In this document: positions 34,895-47,853 of the stretch, in pieces | Layout of the letters: the number at the start of each line of letters is the position of its first letter | How positions within the stretch are numbered: position 1 is the first letter of the stretch | Source of the DNA: Chiua virens | Taxonomy: Eukaryota > Basidiomycota > Agaricomycetes > Boletales > Boletaceae | DNA length: 64,000 nucleotides | Reading direction: 5' to 3' | Assembly: GCA_019787685.1 (NCBI GenBank) | Contig: JAHNUO010000012.1 | Coordinates: 1,240,001-1,304,000, forward strand | Made by a program: the position numbers and the translations under genes | The notes under the pieces: model-generated | Database searches by the model: none | Told to the model about the DNA's origin: nothing | Seen by the model: the letters and a program-made list of their open reading frames with translations, nothing else

Positions 34895-36869
34895 GGCTGC
34901 GAGGAACAAGCGAACTGTCGTTGTAAGAGATCGAAGGAAATTGGTTAAACGTGAGAGCCCATTGAAACACAGCTTGATTAGCCCTCGGACTCGCACGGAC
35001 GCAAGCTTGCAGTGAGATCAAAAACTCACAAGTTGCATCGACTGAAGGTGATATTCGAGAAGCAACATTTCGTGGTGCGTGCTGTACACGTTTCCTTCAT
35101 AAAGCAGTAGGGTGGCATTCATAAATGAAATAGAAAGGTAGGAAGCGTACCCACGAGCAGCCCTAAGGTTTTTAATGATCTCAAGGGATTGAAACCATGA
35201 TAGACCGCAGAAGTAGATCAATACTAGAAGAATTCAGGAGGCAACGTTTTGGGGTCAACAACTTGAATTCAACTTTGATGGTTCGGTAAATTTCCGCCGT
35301 GAGATGTGTAATGATGAACATGACATGGACACTCAAATATTGCATCCACGTCTGCATTTTGTACACAGGCACCCTGGCACCCTGGCACCCTGGTGATCCA
35401 AAAGATGCCAGGCTGATTATCCCATCTGTACGGTGACGAAGCCACGAACGTTGAACGACATGAGGAAAGGAACGGTCCGTCACCGACTATAAATAGTAAT
35501 TCAAACTCCGTGACTTACTTAATCTTCATTATCTTACCCCTAAATTGGTTCTCATCTTTTCCTCAATACATGATGCTCCACACCTTTTCTGGCTCTTGTT
35601 TCACGATGCCAGTGCGCAACGGGATCATCGTCACCTGATAAATGCAGTGGGTTATTGCCAGTGAGGATGGCGATGTGAGGCACGAACGGGCGGAGTGCCA
35701 CATAGCGATCGTACGCGGGCCCGGCTCGCATTGTACATGCGTCCTGTTTATGACCCCAGTTCCTCCCGGAACGCATTTGGCGACTGTATTCTAAGCAAAG
35801 CTGGAGCCCAGGGTTCAGCCGCCAAATAGAGGTGTCATCAGGGAACCGTTGGCCGGTGCCTCTGACATCTACGAAAACAAGGTTCTTACAGAAGGCAGGT
35901 ATGCTTTGAGAAGTGAACATATCGTCCATAGAATCTAACGGAGCAACAATATGTAGATCAGCATACTTAAATATTTGCGGGACGTATTATGGCTGACAGA
36001 CTCCGATTCCTTTGAGCGAGCGGCTTGAAAAGAACCTGACATCCACAGAGCTAAAATATGTCTTGATCCACTTCTTTTAAATCTCCAGCCCTCAGCTGCA
36101 TTCCTTGACAATCCGAGATAACTGATTCAGCGCCCATTCGTCCCGTCTCCGTCGTCATTCGTACCTATGATGACATCCGCCACTGGTAAGGCTCGCCCTC
36201 ATTGGTTGTACATTGAAAAATAGGAAGCTGGAGGTACGATCATACATTTACTCGACGTGGTGGGCGCTTCGCTCTACTGATTCTCTCGTTCCCTGTCATT
36301 CTATTTCTCATTCAATCTCAAAATGGGGCTCATCTTCAGAAGGCAGGATCACACAAGCCCCTTCGAGCCACTACTCTTCTCAAGCGATTTATACGGGGAG
36401 TTCAAGCGAAGACGCTGATTGTGTCTCCCTCATGACCTGACGGATCCTGCCCACTATCACTGAAGGAGTTCCGAGATCGATGTCGGCGTACACTATGGCC
36501 CAGAACCTGTGTTGTTCTACTGAACCTCTATAGAATTGCTCGCCTGCAGTTCCGCGCTGTCGGTTTCCTTGTCAAACCCGCCCACATATCAAAATGCCCG
36601 AAGACATGAATTCGTACTTATGGGTTGGTTCGATGCTTATAAAGTGACGATATGGCGGTGTATGGGCTTGGTGCGTGCCAACTGTGCTTTCTGAAAACTT
36701 CGCGGGAGGTATTCGGCATCAAGTTTGAAGAACGCATGATACATGCCGTTGTCACTCATTTTTACGGTCAGCTCAACCATGGTCATCTTATGGTCATCTC
36801 ACCGGTCGGTATGACTCCGTGATTAAGTAACGTCACCTACTCCCTGATTCACTGACTGCGGGATGCCAA
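34895..36869. other. no confident gene
   Basis: A minus-strand frame at 35552-35929 (126 codons, MDDMFTSQSIPAFCKN start) is open but unrecognised. GGCACCCT is repeated three times in tandem near 35370-35393. The rest shows nothing. Confidence 0.35.
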
Positions 36870-38114
36870 CTAGTCTAAGTCATTTAGGTCGACATCCCTG
36901 ACTACATCACTCCATTCGTCGAGGTACTGGATCATCCGCGCACACTTGTTCCTCACGTCCCGGTCCGCATCCTTGCCTAGTACGAGATACAGTGGCCACG
37001 CCTTTCCCTGCACACGACTCCCTCCACAAACCACCTCAACGAGCGCGTTCATCGCCTTCACAGGATCTCCTGGTTGTTTCCCCGCAGGTGCCCTCCACCT
37101 CTCAGCTGCCAGATCTCGATGGTCATCATAATCGGAGATCAGACGCTGATGCACCAAAGGGGTTACGGTAGATTCTCTCAGGTGCGGAATGCGCCAGGTT
37201 CGACGATGAGGACGCGGATGCCAAAGGGTTCGAGTTCAACAGCCATGGTTTCGCCGATGGCTATGAAGCGTGGCGTGAAAAATATCTTAAGTGCGTTGTC
37301 TCAGGCTCATGTAGATCTTACCGTGTACCGCAGCTTTGGACGACCCGTATAGACCTAGGGAGGGGTGATAAGACAAGCGGGAGTGTTTATTTACATGGTC
37401 ATTAGGCCAACGTACCCATTCCCTGTTTGAACCATGTAGGTAAGCAGAACGAAGCGACAAATGCACGCCCTACCTTGATCTCCGTCCTCCAAGCGCTTCT
37501 GCTGCCCAGCATAACCACCGTCCCGCTTTTCTCTAGCACAAAGTATCATGCGGACTGAGGATGACAGCATATCGCCCATCATGTCAAAACACTCACGTTT
37601 GCGCATGTAGGGCAAGGACCGCTGTAGTCACGTCGAGCGTCCCGAAGACGTTCGTCTGGTATTGATAACGCAACTAATTCCGTTCTGTGAAGGCGCAGAA
37701 CATCATCAATCATGACATCTCATCTCGTTAGACCTGCTCTGAACATACCCGCCCTCCTCAATAAATGCAGGGCTCGCAGAGCCTGCATTATTCACGAGCA
37801 CGTCTACGGGTGCGCCACCCCGACGCCTGAATAATCGCATCAATCTGGTTCTTCACCTGCTTCGTCCCCACCTGCGATATCAAGCTCTGCAGCAATGGAC
37901 GTTTGATCTCGGTAGCTCGGGGTCCTTTGCAAAGTGGGTGATATCAGCCAGCTTTTTGGCTGTTGCAATCACGTGATCGCCTCGTCCTCGTACGATGCTC
38001 ACAAGCCGACGTCCGAAACCGGACGAGGTACCTATGAATGATATCGAACGTGGTGGGAATGCGAGTGGAATAACAAGGCACACCTGTAATGAGCCATACT
38101 CTGGGAGAAATCAT
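36870..38114 (-). pseudogene. short-chain dehydrogenase, decayed copy 1
   Basis: Same exon structure as the copy at 44282-45527. Exon 1 gives MISPRVWLITG and exon 2 the cofactor motif TSSGFGRRLVSIVRGRG and KLADITHFAKDPELPRSNV. Later pieces are YQYQTNVFGTLDVTTAV, GTVVMLGSRSAWRTEIK (catalytic Ser region) and AIGETMAVELEPFGIRVLIV. The tail is GKQPGDPVKAMNALVEVVCG with YLVLGKDADRDVRNKCARMI. Several one- or two-base indels and a TAG break the frame, for example after NVHC, in TAVL-ALHA and after GAFRT. It is clearly a pseudogene. Confidence 0.85.
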
Positions 38115-38679
38115 TTCTATAGAATAAATTGCGGGCAAAGCCGTCAATTTTGTCTGTCCGGGGTATACAGGAATGCGACCGCGTCATGAACCAAGGGGAA
38201 AGAAATAACGTTGCAGCGGGTTTCATAACTATGCGGAAAACACACCACTATATCCGTGTTGATCCGTGCGCGTGAGCAATCATAAAGTCTGCCATGTCAA
38301 GACCAGATAGTTGGGTTACCAAAACAGCCGGTTACTACTTCACCGTGACAGTGAGGTGACGTGATCTTATAGATGGTTCGCCAGGTCTTCCCGGTGGAGC
38401 TCGCATAAAACTCCGTCAGCTTACTGGCTCTCTGACGCAGCACCCGTATGGGGCCGAGTGATAAGCGAAAGCGGTAAGAATATCTCTGTTGGGTAGACGA
38501 CTACTCACGGACGGAATGGAGGTGGGAGCCTGTGTGAAAAATTGGGTCTGAGTGGCTTCGTACCGACCAACAAGTGTGTGAATTAATGTTTGCGACCACC
38601 TATGTTGACATTCGTCAATGTCTTCCTAACATGTCCCATTGAACAAAACCAAAGTACAGGCCGAACCGCGAAGCATTAT

Positions 38680-41600
38680 CTACCGGGCGCTTTTGCCGGC
38701 CTTCCGCATGCGCCTTTTGCGCCCGATCAAGGGACCATTCATTCTCCGAGGTTTCATTAATTCCTCCTTGAGCACGTTCTTGTCCGGCTTGGTTGATTGA
38801 GATGAAACGCGGCGCTTCTTAGATGGTGGCTCTTCGGGCTTATTTGGAGCAGGCTTTTTGACAGTGAGATTGGGACTGCGGGATGATGAGCAACGTTCAC
38901 TCTTGCCAAGGTAAAACGACTCACCACTTTCTCCTTTTGTGCCGCTCGGCGCTGAACGACTTGGATATTCTCTATGGAAAACTCCACAATAAGCGTCCCT
39001 TTTGCGGGCTTGGACGGAGCCTCCATTTCATCCTTGACACGTTTCATCCTCGCCTCGTCTCGGCTATGCCTAGCCTCCTCCTGCTTCAAGAGGTCCGCGA
39101 GTTCCTCCTTCCACCACTTATCGAAAAGTATGCCTACATGCGGATTGTTATTCGCCCATCGCAGTACGCGTAGCGCATCGGCATGCGTGTCCATTTCAAT
39201 GAAACCGTAACCACGACTTCGACCTTTCCCAGTGACGGGGTCGACACGGTCAGACTGGCGTATAATCTTTGCCTGCTTGACGCCCGTATGACGAGCCGGT
39301 TTTACTTTTCGTTTCTTCGAGACCGTGTCAGGCTCTTGCTTGAGGACGACTTGATCGTCTTGGTCATGGACTATGGCAGGCTCTGCAAGTTCATCAGGGC
39401 TGAGACCTTCCCGTATCCCTTTTTTTGCTTCTGTGTTGAACTCCCGAACGCTGTGGACTGCGAGGCGTTTGAGAACGCGCTCAGTGACGAAGAGTGGTAT
39501 TTGACGTATGCTGAGTCGCGTTTTAGAAACGTAAAGAGATGGATTGCTGCGGAGCATTGTTCGGCGGGCATTGAAAGAGTTTGTGCGTTTCTCGAGCTCG
39601 ACCTGTGGAATTGTCTCAGCAGCAGGGCTGTTGGGAAGAATCACTGGGTGCCTTGGGTCAGAACAAGTTGCAAACATAAGGTGACGACGAACCTCCCTCG
39701 CGCAAGAGGTAGAGATTTCGTTTGTCAGTCTTTTCTCGACTTTTTTCGTGATCCTCTTTGAGCTTTGTAGCCTGTTCTCGCGTGACTGCACGAACAACGT
39801 CAAGTGTCCGGCCATGCAGCACCAGATTCTTAGCGATACTGGCTGAGGGATCAGGAGTTAGGAGAGAAGGAAGCGAAAATGGATTTTTGAAAGGCTGCAA
39901 CTATAGAGTTGAATCTGTATCCCGAGATCCCAGCATACATGCTCACCTGGGTCTGTGTTCCCATGGTCTCTGCACGTAATGTTTCGCTCTGCTTGATGGC
40001 TTTATCCGCGTCTTCATTGTTCCAGAAGCATGCGAATCCAGTCCCCGAGGGCGCTCAGTTTCGGGGTCGAGTGCAAGGCGGACATATCGGAGAGGACCAA
40101 AGGCCCGAAATCTGCACTGTGAGTAAGGTGGGCTGTGAAAAAGAAATAAAAGAGAACCATACAACGTTCGTATTTCATCCTCCGTAGCACTAAATGGGAC
40201 ATTACGGATAAAAACTGTGTTTCCCGTGTCGGTATGGGGTAATTGGGGTTTTCTGGGCGATTCGTCGTCCTCACGCTCGGGGGACTCACTGTCCTCAACA
40301 TCGTCACTCTCGCTCTCTTCAGCTTCGTCTCCTGTGCCCTCTTCGTGGAGTCCCAGCTGCTCGTGATCGCTGTCAGCCTCACCCGTGCTCTCCGATGCTG
40401 CATCGTCCATGTTCACATCGTTTTCCAACTCATCATCCACCTCATCAAGCTTCTCTTTCTCTTTCTCCTTCTCCCATCTTTCCTTACTAAGTGCCCAGTC
40501 GACTGCGATCACCCGCCCTTTGTTCCCAACGTGATCAGGTTCCTCTACCGTCTCGCCATCTTCCCCGGGTTCCGATTTGATGTCCTGACGCCTCTTGTCC
40601 TCCCGGCGCTGCTTCTTTCTTTTTTGCTTGTCCGCTACGAGATCGTTCGCCATCCCAGAAAAGACTTTCATACTATTGCATTTTTCCAACGCGGATTCAG
40701 CATCCTTCTTGCTCATCATCCAAACGAACGCAAACCCCTTTGAACGAGTTACTTTGGAGGAGATAGTTTCCGCTTCATCTTCGGCCTTGGCATCATCGAC
40801 TTCGGCCACTGGAATATGAATTGAGTGGATTGGTCCGTGCGGGAGAAAGATGGCTCGTAGATCCTGTTCGTTGATGTCGAAGGGAAGGTTTCGAACAATG
40901 AGGCGACTGGCTCGGCTGGGCATGGTTTCGGTAGCTTCTATATGCAATGTGATGAATTATGAATGGTAGGATAACCAAGAGATATGTACTCTTAATCGTA
41001 GGCTTGAAGAGATTTTCCAGCCGCTTCTTGAGTGTGACGGAAAGTAGACTGCCTTTGAAAACATGAGCGTGGAGTTTAGTGATTGCGTCTTGCGCCAGAC
41101 TAGACGAAGAGAACAACACATGTGCTAAACTCACCTCCTTGAGTATTCAACAATATATAACCAAAGGATGAGCTCACCCGTTGATTGATCTTCCCCTACA
41201 GAAGTCTTCGCTGGCCATTCCACGTTCTCTGCACCCTCATATTTGCGGAGCTTTTTCCACAGCGTCTTTTGGTCAATTGAAGACGGAAGACCAGACACAA
41301 CTATTGTCCGAATAGCTAGGGGATCGTTAACTTTCCGCGCTTGGAAGCTTCGTAAAGGAGTCTCCTTTTCTTTTTTCACATTTGCTGCTTTCGACTGGTC
41401 CTTCGCCTTATTTTTCGGCTGGGAAAACAGTAAGTCGCGGCAAGATAGTGAATGAAATGACACGAGATCACTTTACTCTCAGCCCACTGTGCTCGAATAT
41501 TTCTCTCGTTGATGGACATGCCGTTCGTTGTGATTGATTCAAATACTGTCTGGGCATCTTCCTTCATGGAAAATGAGACATATCCAACGCCTTTGGAAAC

Positions 41601-41846
41601 ACCCGACCCGTGTTCAAGAACAACGAATGCAGAGCGTACGGGCGCGAGGTCGGAGAAAGCGGTCTGAAGATCGGTAGATGTCGCGTCGTATGGTAAGTTG
41701 GACACAAAAAGAGTAGAGCTATACCATCTCGATCGGCTTGCGCTTTGTTTCTGGAGTAGGACTACTCACCCATGACCATGCCCACTATCTGCTGATGCTT
41801 CGTCGTTGCTTGTCTTGCGCTTTCCCAAACTTGTATTCGCTGACAT
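38680..41846 (-). CDS. nop4: nucleolar RNA-binding protein NOP4/RBM28, four RRMs
   Basis: NOP4 (RBM28 in animals) is needed in the nucleolus for large ribosomal subunit assembly. The Met at 41846 begins MSANTSLGKRKTSNDEASAD. RRM1 starts STLFVSNLPYDATSTDLQTA; RRM2 has RTIVVSGLPSSIDQKTLWKK. RRM3 has RLIVRNLPFDINEQDLRAIF with KGFAFVWMMSKKDAES, followed by a long acidic linker (SDSD/E-rich, about 40220-40480) and VIAVDWALSKERWE. RRM4 has NTVFIRNVPFSATEDEIRTL, RYVRLALDPETERPRG and a diverged half with SRGYGFIEMDTHADALRVLR. The basic C-terminus is PLIGRKRRMRKAGKSAR with the stop at 38680-38682. Seven or more short introns all keep the frame, including the one after LLREG near 39695. Intact. It stands between the two inverted dehydrogenase copies. 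Confidence 0.92.
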
Positions 41847-42463
41847 GGCTTGCTTGTACCAAGTCTTAAGTTGGTTGTTTGGCACTGTTAGGATCAGAAG
41901 CTCTAACGTGCTCAGAAATCCCACACTGAGAAACCTCCACAAAGGCTGATTTGCTCCCTCTAAGATGGCGCGACCTTGATAGCCGAATGAATGCTTTGCT
42001 TCGGAAGTTTCAACATACAACCTACGTTGGAGGTAGTTTGCGGTACCATTATTTTGAACGTTGTTACAGCTCGCGTTGTGCCGGCCAGATAGTAACCTGA
42101 AACAGTGTCAGTTTCATGATTGTTTCATAGTTTCAAAGTTTCCTTGGTGAGTGGCCGCACGTGGAAACATGTATATCGAGTTTGTTCAGCCCACTCATAG
42201 ACCTTTGTTATATCAGGACCAAATTATACTGACCATTATTGGCAGACGCAAGCCTTTTGTTTCGGACTCTGGTCAGCAGTGTCCGAAATTCTCATTTTCG
42301 CTGCGGTCGAGTCGGAAGATCACGCCGAAACCCTGGAACACGCAGATGATGCACCTCTCATTCAGTTGTATCCGCAAAATACCCTAGCGCTTGGCGGGTT
42401 TCATCTGAAAGTAATAATAAATCGTCTCTGGTTTCAAATGTGTAAACTTGAGCAACATCCACG

Positions 42464-43799
42464 ATGGTCAACTTCACTGTTCTCGCCGGCGGTTTCGATG
42501 CATATATTACATCCTACCTATTCAATACCAATACCAACACCTTGACTTTCCTCAATCAGTACTCTACGGGCGGTAGCCCCTCGTGGATAAATTCTCACCC
42601 GACGAACAAGAGTATTTTATAGTATGTGTGTCACTTGTCTCATCCGTGGCATTGGTCGATCTAACTATTAATCTTGGGTTATTAAGTGCAGTCAACGAGA
42701 AGAGTCCGGATGGGGCTGTACAATCTTTCACCATCGGAACGGAAGGCTCGATTACGCTGAGAGACACATTCAGTTCCGGAGGAAACTCTCCTACCTACTG
42801 TGCGGGGTTGTCCACAGGCCAGGTTGCAGTCACGAACGTGTGTAATTCCAATGCAACAGTAATTAGAAGCCTCGCTGACCACTGCACAGTACGTGTCTGG
42901 CACAGCACGCGTCATCCCCACGGAGGGAGATCCCCTGTATTTCTCGAATGACTCGTCCATTTGGACATTTCCCGTCCCAATCACTGGTAATCAGAATCGC
43001 TCGGAACCCCACATGATTTACGAGTACGACAAAGAACTACTCATTCCTGACAAGGTTAGCTAGCTTTCCTTCCCGATTACTTTATACCGTTCGGTGTCTC
43101 ACTGGTCCACAGGGTAACGACAAGATCTGGCGACTTCGGCGAAGTCAACGGAAATCCTGGTAATTATGCCGTCCACGGTGAAATTCAACATCCCATTGGG
43201 AGTGGCCCCCGCCATATCCGTATTAGAGGTACGCCGCATCGGCAGTCTGATCCTCAATACCCATTCATCTTCCGCTAGATAATATGCTATACGCGCTCCA
43301 CGAACTTATCAAGCACCCTCACCTCTACAAGAGGTCCCCTCCTACCCTAACGGCACTTCTCAGATTCTCTCAAACGTTTCCATCGTTCCACCTGATTCCG
43401 CCTGCGGGCTCGTCCTTCGCCGCAGCTGAAATTCTGATCCCTGAGCCTACTGCAGAGTATCCTACCCCATTCATCTACACCTCGAATCGCAATACGGGCG
43501 TGCAGGACCCCCGTGGGGATACAATCGCCATATTCGAGAACGTCAACAACACACTTGTATTGCGCAACCAGGTGTATACTGGTCTCGATCAGATCCGTGG
43601 GATAATGTCAGGCGAACAAGCAGGCTTTGGTGGTGAGGCTTATATTGTTGCTGCTGGTTTCGCAGGTACCGCTGGAGTTAAGGTATTCAGGAGAACAGAG
43701 TGTGGTGCTAACCTGGAGGAAGTTGCAGTGAACATGGTCATCCCAACGAGAACGAGCTTTATTTGGTTGAACCAATTTCAAGTAGGATCGTTGCAATAA
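42464..43799 (+). pseudogene. lactonase-like beta-propeller (muconate-cyclase/6PGL family), frameshifted
   Basis: Resembles the fungal seven-bladed lactonase family (6-phosphogluconolactonase / carboxy-cis,cis-muconate cyclase-like). It starts MVNFTVLAGGFDAYITSYLF and continues with TGGSPSWINSHPTNKSIFY and VNEKSPDGAVQSFTIGTEG. Later blocks are GNDKIWRL, VHGEIQHPIGSGPRHIRIR, SSFAAAEILIPEPTAEYP, PFIYTSNRNTG, GDTIAIFENVNNTLVL, YIVAAGFAGTAGVKVFRRTE and TRTSFIWL. The frame breaks near 43140-43150, 43305 and 43405; in each case the expected sequence carries on in another frame after a one-base change. With three breaks the copy is probably dead, but see the finding on single-base indels. Confidence 0.75.
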
Positions 43800-44281
43800 T
43801 CTAGAAATGGTTAATCCGGTTGTCGTACTCAACTCAAGATCCGAGTGCTGCAGGTAACATAAGGACTTCGGTCTTGTTCGGCGTGATTAGTGTGATTAGT
43901 TTCGAGATACGAAAACTCCATGATCCCAATCCCGTCATGTTCAGAAGCCTCAAACTGCTTCTGATCAAGCAGAAGTTGGCATCTGACTCCGAGATTCAAA
44001 TCGGTCAAGAGTGCGAAGATCAAAGATGAAATCAAGCCTGAGGAAAGTGATTGCCAGTGGCTTCTTGATCGAGTGCGTGAGATTGGACCAATTCGATTTG
44101 TGGTTTGGAATTTTATTCACTACCAATCCAGATGGGAGACAGTTGAAGGCACCCGGCCCGAATTAATTAACTAAGTTCCTCTCGGTTTATGACTCGGTCG
44201 CACTGCCCCGTATGTATACCACCCTAGACAGCCACAATTGAACATCTTCACCCCCCGCTGTTTCACAGTTGATCCGTTGAA

Positions 44282-45527
44282 ATGACATCCAGAGTATGGC
44301 TCATCACAGGTGCGTCCTGTCTTCCCACCCCCAATCCACCGCGTTTGACTCGGATATCATACTAGGTACTTCGTCCGGTTTCGGACGTCGCCTTGTGAGC
44401 ATTGTGCGACAACGCGGCGATCGCGTAATTGCAACAGCCAGAAAGCTAGCCGATATCACTGACTTTGTAGAGGACCCAAAGCTACCGAGATCAAGCGTGC
44501 ATTGCGCAGAGCTTGATATCGCTTCTGGGACGGAGCAGGTGAAGAACAGGATCGATGCGATCATCCGGACATCGGGGTGGGGCACCGTGGACGTGCTCGT
44601 CAACAACGCAGGCACGGGCATCCCTGCGTTTCTAGAGGAGGGCGGGTAGGTGTAGAACAGATCTCGTGATGATGGGATGACACGGTTGATCGATTGATTT
44701 CGTTCTGCGCCTTCCCAGAGCGGAATTGTTGCGCCATCAGTACCAGACGAACGTCTTCGGGACGCTCGATGTGACCACGGCAGTCCTGCCCTACATGCGC
44801 AAACTGTGAGCCTTTGAGCCACCCCATCATCCTCAGTCTGCGATGACGCGTTTTCGTCATAGAGAAAAGCGGGACAGTCGTGATGATAGGCAGTCGAAGT
44901 GGTTGGAAGACGGACATCAAGGTAGGGTATTCATCGTCACCTGGCTCTGCTTCGTACTAATAGGATGGTATCATCACTGCGTAGGGATATGGTACGTTGG
45001 CCTGAAGATCGTCTACTTTCCTGATCGTCTTATTGTCTCTCCCTAGGTCTGTACGGGTCGTCTAAAGCTGCGGTACACGGTAAGATCTACAGGTGTTCTG
45101 AGTCTAAGATCACGGTTTTCACGCCACGATTAGCCATCGGAGAGACCATGGCTGTTGAACTCGAGCCCTTTGGCATCCGCGTCCTCCTCGTCGAGCCCGG
45201 TTCGTTCCGCACCGAGGGGATTTACCGCAACACCTTTAATGCATCTCGCCCAATCCCCGATTATGATGAGGATCGAGAGAAAGAGGCAGAGAGGTTCAGA
45301 AAGCCAGCAGGGGAAACAGGCAGGCGACCCTGTCCAAGGCAATGAACGCGCTCGTCGAGGTGGTTTGTGGCGAGGGTCGTGCGCAGGGAAAGGCGTGGCC
45401 GCTGTATCTCGTACTAGGCAAGGATGCGGACCGGGACGTGAGGAACAAGTGTGCGCGGATGATCCACCATCTCGATGAATGGAGTGATGTAGTCAGGGAC
45501 GTCGACCTAGACAGCTTAGATCAGTGA
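44282..45527 (+). pseudogene. short-chain dehydrogenase, copy 2 (two single-base frameshifts)
   Basis: NAD(P)-dependent SDR with a Rossmann fold. MTSRVWLITG splices to TSSGFGRRLVSIVRQRGDRV (cofactor motif TGxxSGFG). VDVLVNNAGTGIPAFLEEGG carries the NNAG motif; GTVVMIGSRSGWKTDIK has the catalytic Ser; YGSSKAAVH has the Tyr-x-x-x-Lys pair. The C-terminal half is AIGETMAVELEPFGIRVLLV, EPGSFRTEGIYRNTFN, then ALVEVVCGEGRAQGKAWPLY and LVLGKDADRDVRNKCARMI. Five to six short introns. Two extra bases, in GGGG at 45310-45313 and CC at 45334-45335, shift the frame between RFRKPAG and KAMNALV. Everything else is intact, so this is either a young pseudogene or a sequence error. Substrate unknown. Confidence 0.82.
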
Positions 45528-45683
45528 CGACCATGCCAGTCGAACTGACTAGTATAAAAATGTGTAACAGTGGCGAATATTGTACATTCTTCAAGTTTGA
45601 ACTAAGGCCAATATCCCCCTCACTATTTTCTACCATGCTACCGTTGTTCCTCTGCACGTAAAAAATCATCATGCTCCCAACCT

Positions 45684-47147
45684 TTACTTGTCCTCTTGCA
45701 GTCCGACTCCAGGATGTAACTTTGCCCAAGTGAGCCTCTCATCCACCCATTGTTCCACACTCTCCGAAGCCCAAGTACCCGCTTGAAGAGAGAGGCGCTC
45801 TCTGAGATGCCGGAACAACTTACCGTGCTCATACAAACCGTCCCATTCCTCGCTGTCCATGACCGTGCAAAATATCTCACGTAACACGCGTCTGTCCTCC
45901 ACAGAACCCCCTTCGTAACGTGCCTCTGGGTCGTCAGGATCGAGTAGCCATCCGGGCACAACAGCACATTCCCAGAGCGGTGCGATCGTGGCACCCTCGA
46001 AATCAATCAGCGCCGTCACAGTCGCCGACGCGGGATCGATCTGTCAAGCACTATGCTGACCCAGATAGAATACGCTTGAATAAACGAACGTACCATGATG
46101 TTCGACAAGCGAAAATCGTCAAGTCGGAGTGAGAACGGCTTCTCTGGCGTACGGACAAATCCACCAGGGTAGTGGTTCCCTGGATAGATGGAACAAAGCT
46201 CGAGAGCTTTGCCGAGCACACATTCTGCGATTTCGAGCTGGTCCGTATCTGTCTCTTCGTCACCCTCGTCGAACTCTGCCAACACAATAGAGCGGTGATG
46301 AGATATAACGTAAAGTTCTGCTTGTATGAAGCTCTGCAGGTATTCCGTGGTGCTCGAGAATGGACCACGAAACTGGGATAACTCGGTGGAGAGCGAGCGT
46401 TCAGTAGAATCGGGTACCCGAACAACGCCATCAAGCGCACGATAGAATGGCGTACTGACAATCGGCCCAACAACAGCCTCGTTTGTCGACGGAGAGGAGA
46501 GATAGAGCGATCCTGCACGATCGAAGCGCAACGCAAACATGGCCCTGAGGTATTCTGCCACTTGTGCGACTATCCGCTTTTTGACACTCATCGAAAGGGT
46601 ATCCCACTGCTTGTCCGCAGAAACCCCCGGGACCTTGAAATGACCACCGTCAGCGTAAAAGACAAGTGTATCGATTAACCTCACTTTTTGCAAAATCATA
46701 TATTCCGCGCCTACTGGGTTAGACGCATCTGAATTCCACGCATAAACCTTGGGAACAGGAAGTTGTGTATGTTCAGCCAAGTACTTTAGAGTCGCAACCT
46801 GACATGGTATCAGGCGCTAGCCGGATCGTGAGCTTGGAAAATATCTGTCACCTCTGACTCCAGCTTGTCTTTCGGAAAAGCAGGTGCAGGCGACACGCAC
46901 GACACCTAGTGATGTCCCGTCTTTCCGCATCATATCGTACACCTGTAGCCACGTGAATAATACGATCACGACGGAAATGAACGATGACTATACTAACCTT
47001 ATGGTAACCGCCCTCGGCCATCTTTTGGAGGTCACAAGTGGTACCGAAGTGAGAGCTTACTGCGATTCCCAACTGACTGAGACTGAAGGTGTCAGGATCA
47101 CCTTCGCCATCGTAGGAAAACGTGGATGCATCATCTGGGATCATCAC
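45684..47147 (-). CDS. aminoglycoside-phosphotransferase-like kinase (APH fold)
   Basis: Belongs to the large fungal group of APH/choline-kinase-fold proteins whose substrates are mostly unknown. Starts MMIPDDASTFSYDGEGDPDT at 47147. EGGYHKVYDMMRKDG is the nucleotide-binding N-lobe, followed by VPKVYAWNSDASNPVGAEYM. LRLDDFRLSNIM holds the Brenner-type catalytic Asp region with a changed His (normally H-x-D; here LDDF). IDFEGATIAPLWECA supplies the metal-binding Asp. The C-terminus is WASESVEQWVDERLTWAKLH. Introns lie near 46996-46943, 46808-46760 and 46092-46041. A single extra base around 46886-46892 shifts the frame between VVRVA and APAFPKDKLESE. Convergent with the SDR at 44282-45527, about 155 bp apart. 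Confidence 0.78.
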
Positions 47148-47625
47148 AAGATGGTGGAAGCAAAGAACAGACAGTGTCGACCACTCAGGCTGCCAGAATC
47201 CTGATTAAGATTCAGTACTGTCAAGTTGGCTACCTGAGTCACAGTGATCACCAGTAACCAGAGTAAACAACGGTGCACATCGAGTTTGCCCGGGTGCAGT
47301 GACCAAACTTCCGATGATTCAAGTTTAGTTCGACATAAACTCAACGTGAATGGAGCTACGTAGCAATTGAAGTTTCGCCAAAAAGTTTACATAAACAATT
47401 CGAGGTGATCGCGTGACTGGGCTACCTTAACTTATACTAAGTATGCAGACTCCAATCCGTTTGTTATCACAACTTTGGCCCTACGGTAGCACCCAGTAAC
47501 GACTTATTCACACGAAAACCAGCTGTTCATACACATTTCCTTCAAACTCCAGGAAGCTGATACAAGGTAATTCTATAGTAAGAGGTGAGCGGAAAGAAGG
47601 ATGCGTTGAAGGGCGAACACATACG
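47148..47625. other. intergenic
   Basis: AT-richer spacer between the APH-like gene and the small Cys-rich gene; no gene seen. Confidence 0.5.
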
Positions 47626-47853
47626 TTACTTCTTGCTCTGAATGACTGACTGCTTTTCGAAGCAAGCAGAGCAAGCCTCGGACAGGTAGTGAACCCACGC
47701 ATCGTGCGTGATGTCCTTGACTTTTCCGGACATCGTGGCTGCAGTGCCTTGACCTTTACATTTGGTGGAACACTTGGGACAATAACCAAGTTTGGAAGCA
47801 CGCTTTGTGGAGGTGCCACATTGACAATGATGTTTGCTGGGCCAACGAGGCAT
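47626..47853 (-). CDS. small Cys-rich basic protein (75 aa)
   Basis: Single-exon frame. The start is the Met at 47853 (MPRWPSKHHCQCGTSTKRAS); a longer frame extends upstream but includes the TATA region, so I prefer the internal Met. It has Cys pairs C-x-C, C-x2-C-x3-C near residues 10-31 and C-x2-C near 64-67, which suggests metal binding. It has no signal peptide and is Lys/Arg/Ser-rich, so a cytosolic or nuclear protein is likely. I do not recognise a family. A good TATA element 91 bp upstream supports a real, strongly transcribed gene. Confidence 0.5.
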   Translation of the reverse strand: MPRWPSKHHCQCGTSTKRASKLGYCPKCSTKCKGQGTAATMSGKVKDITHDAWVHYLSEACSACFEKQSVIQSKK

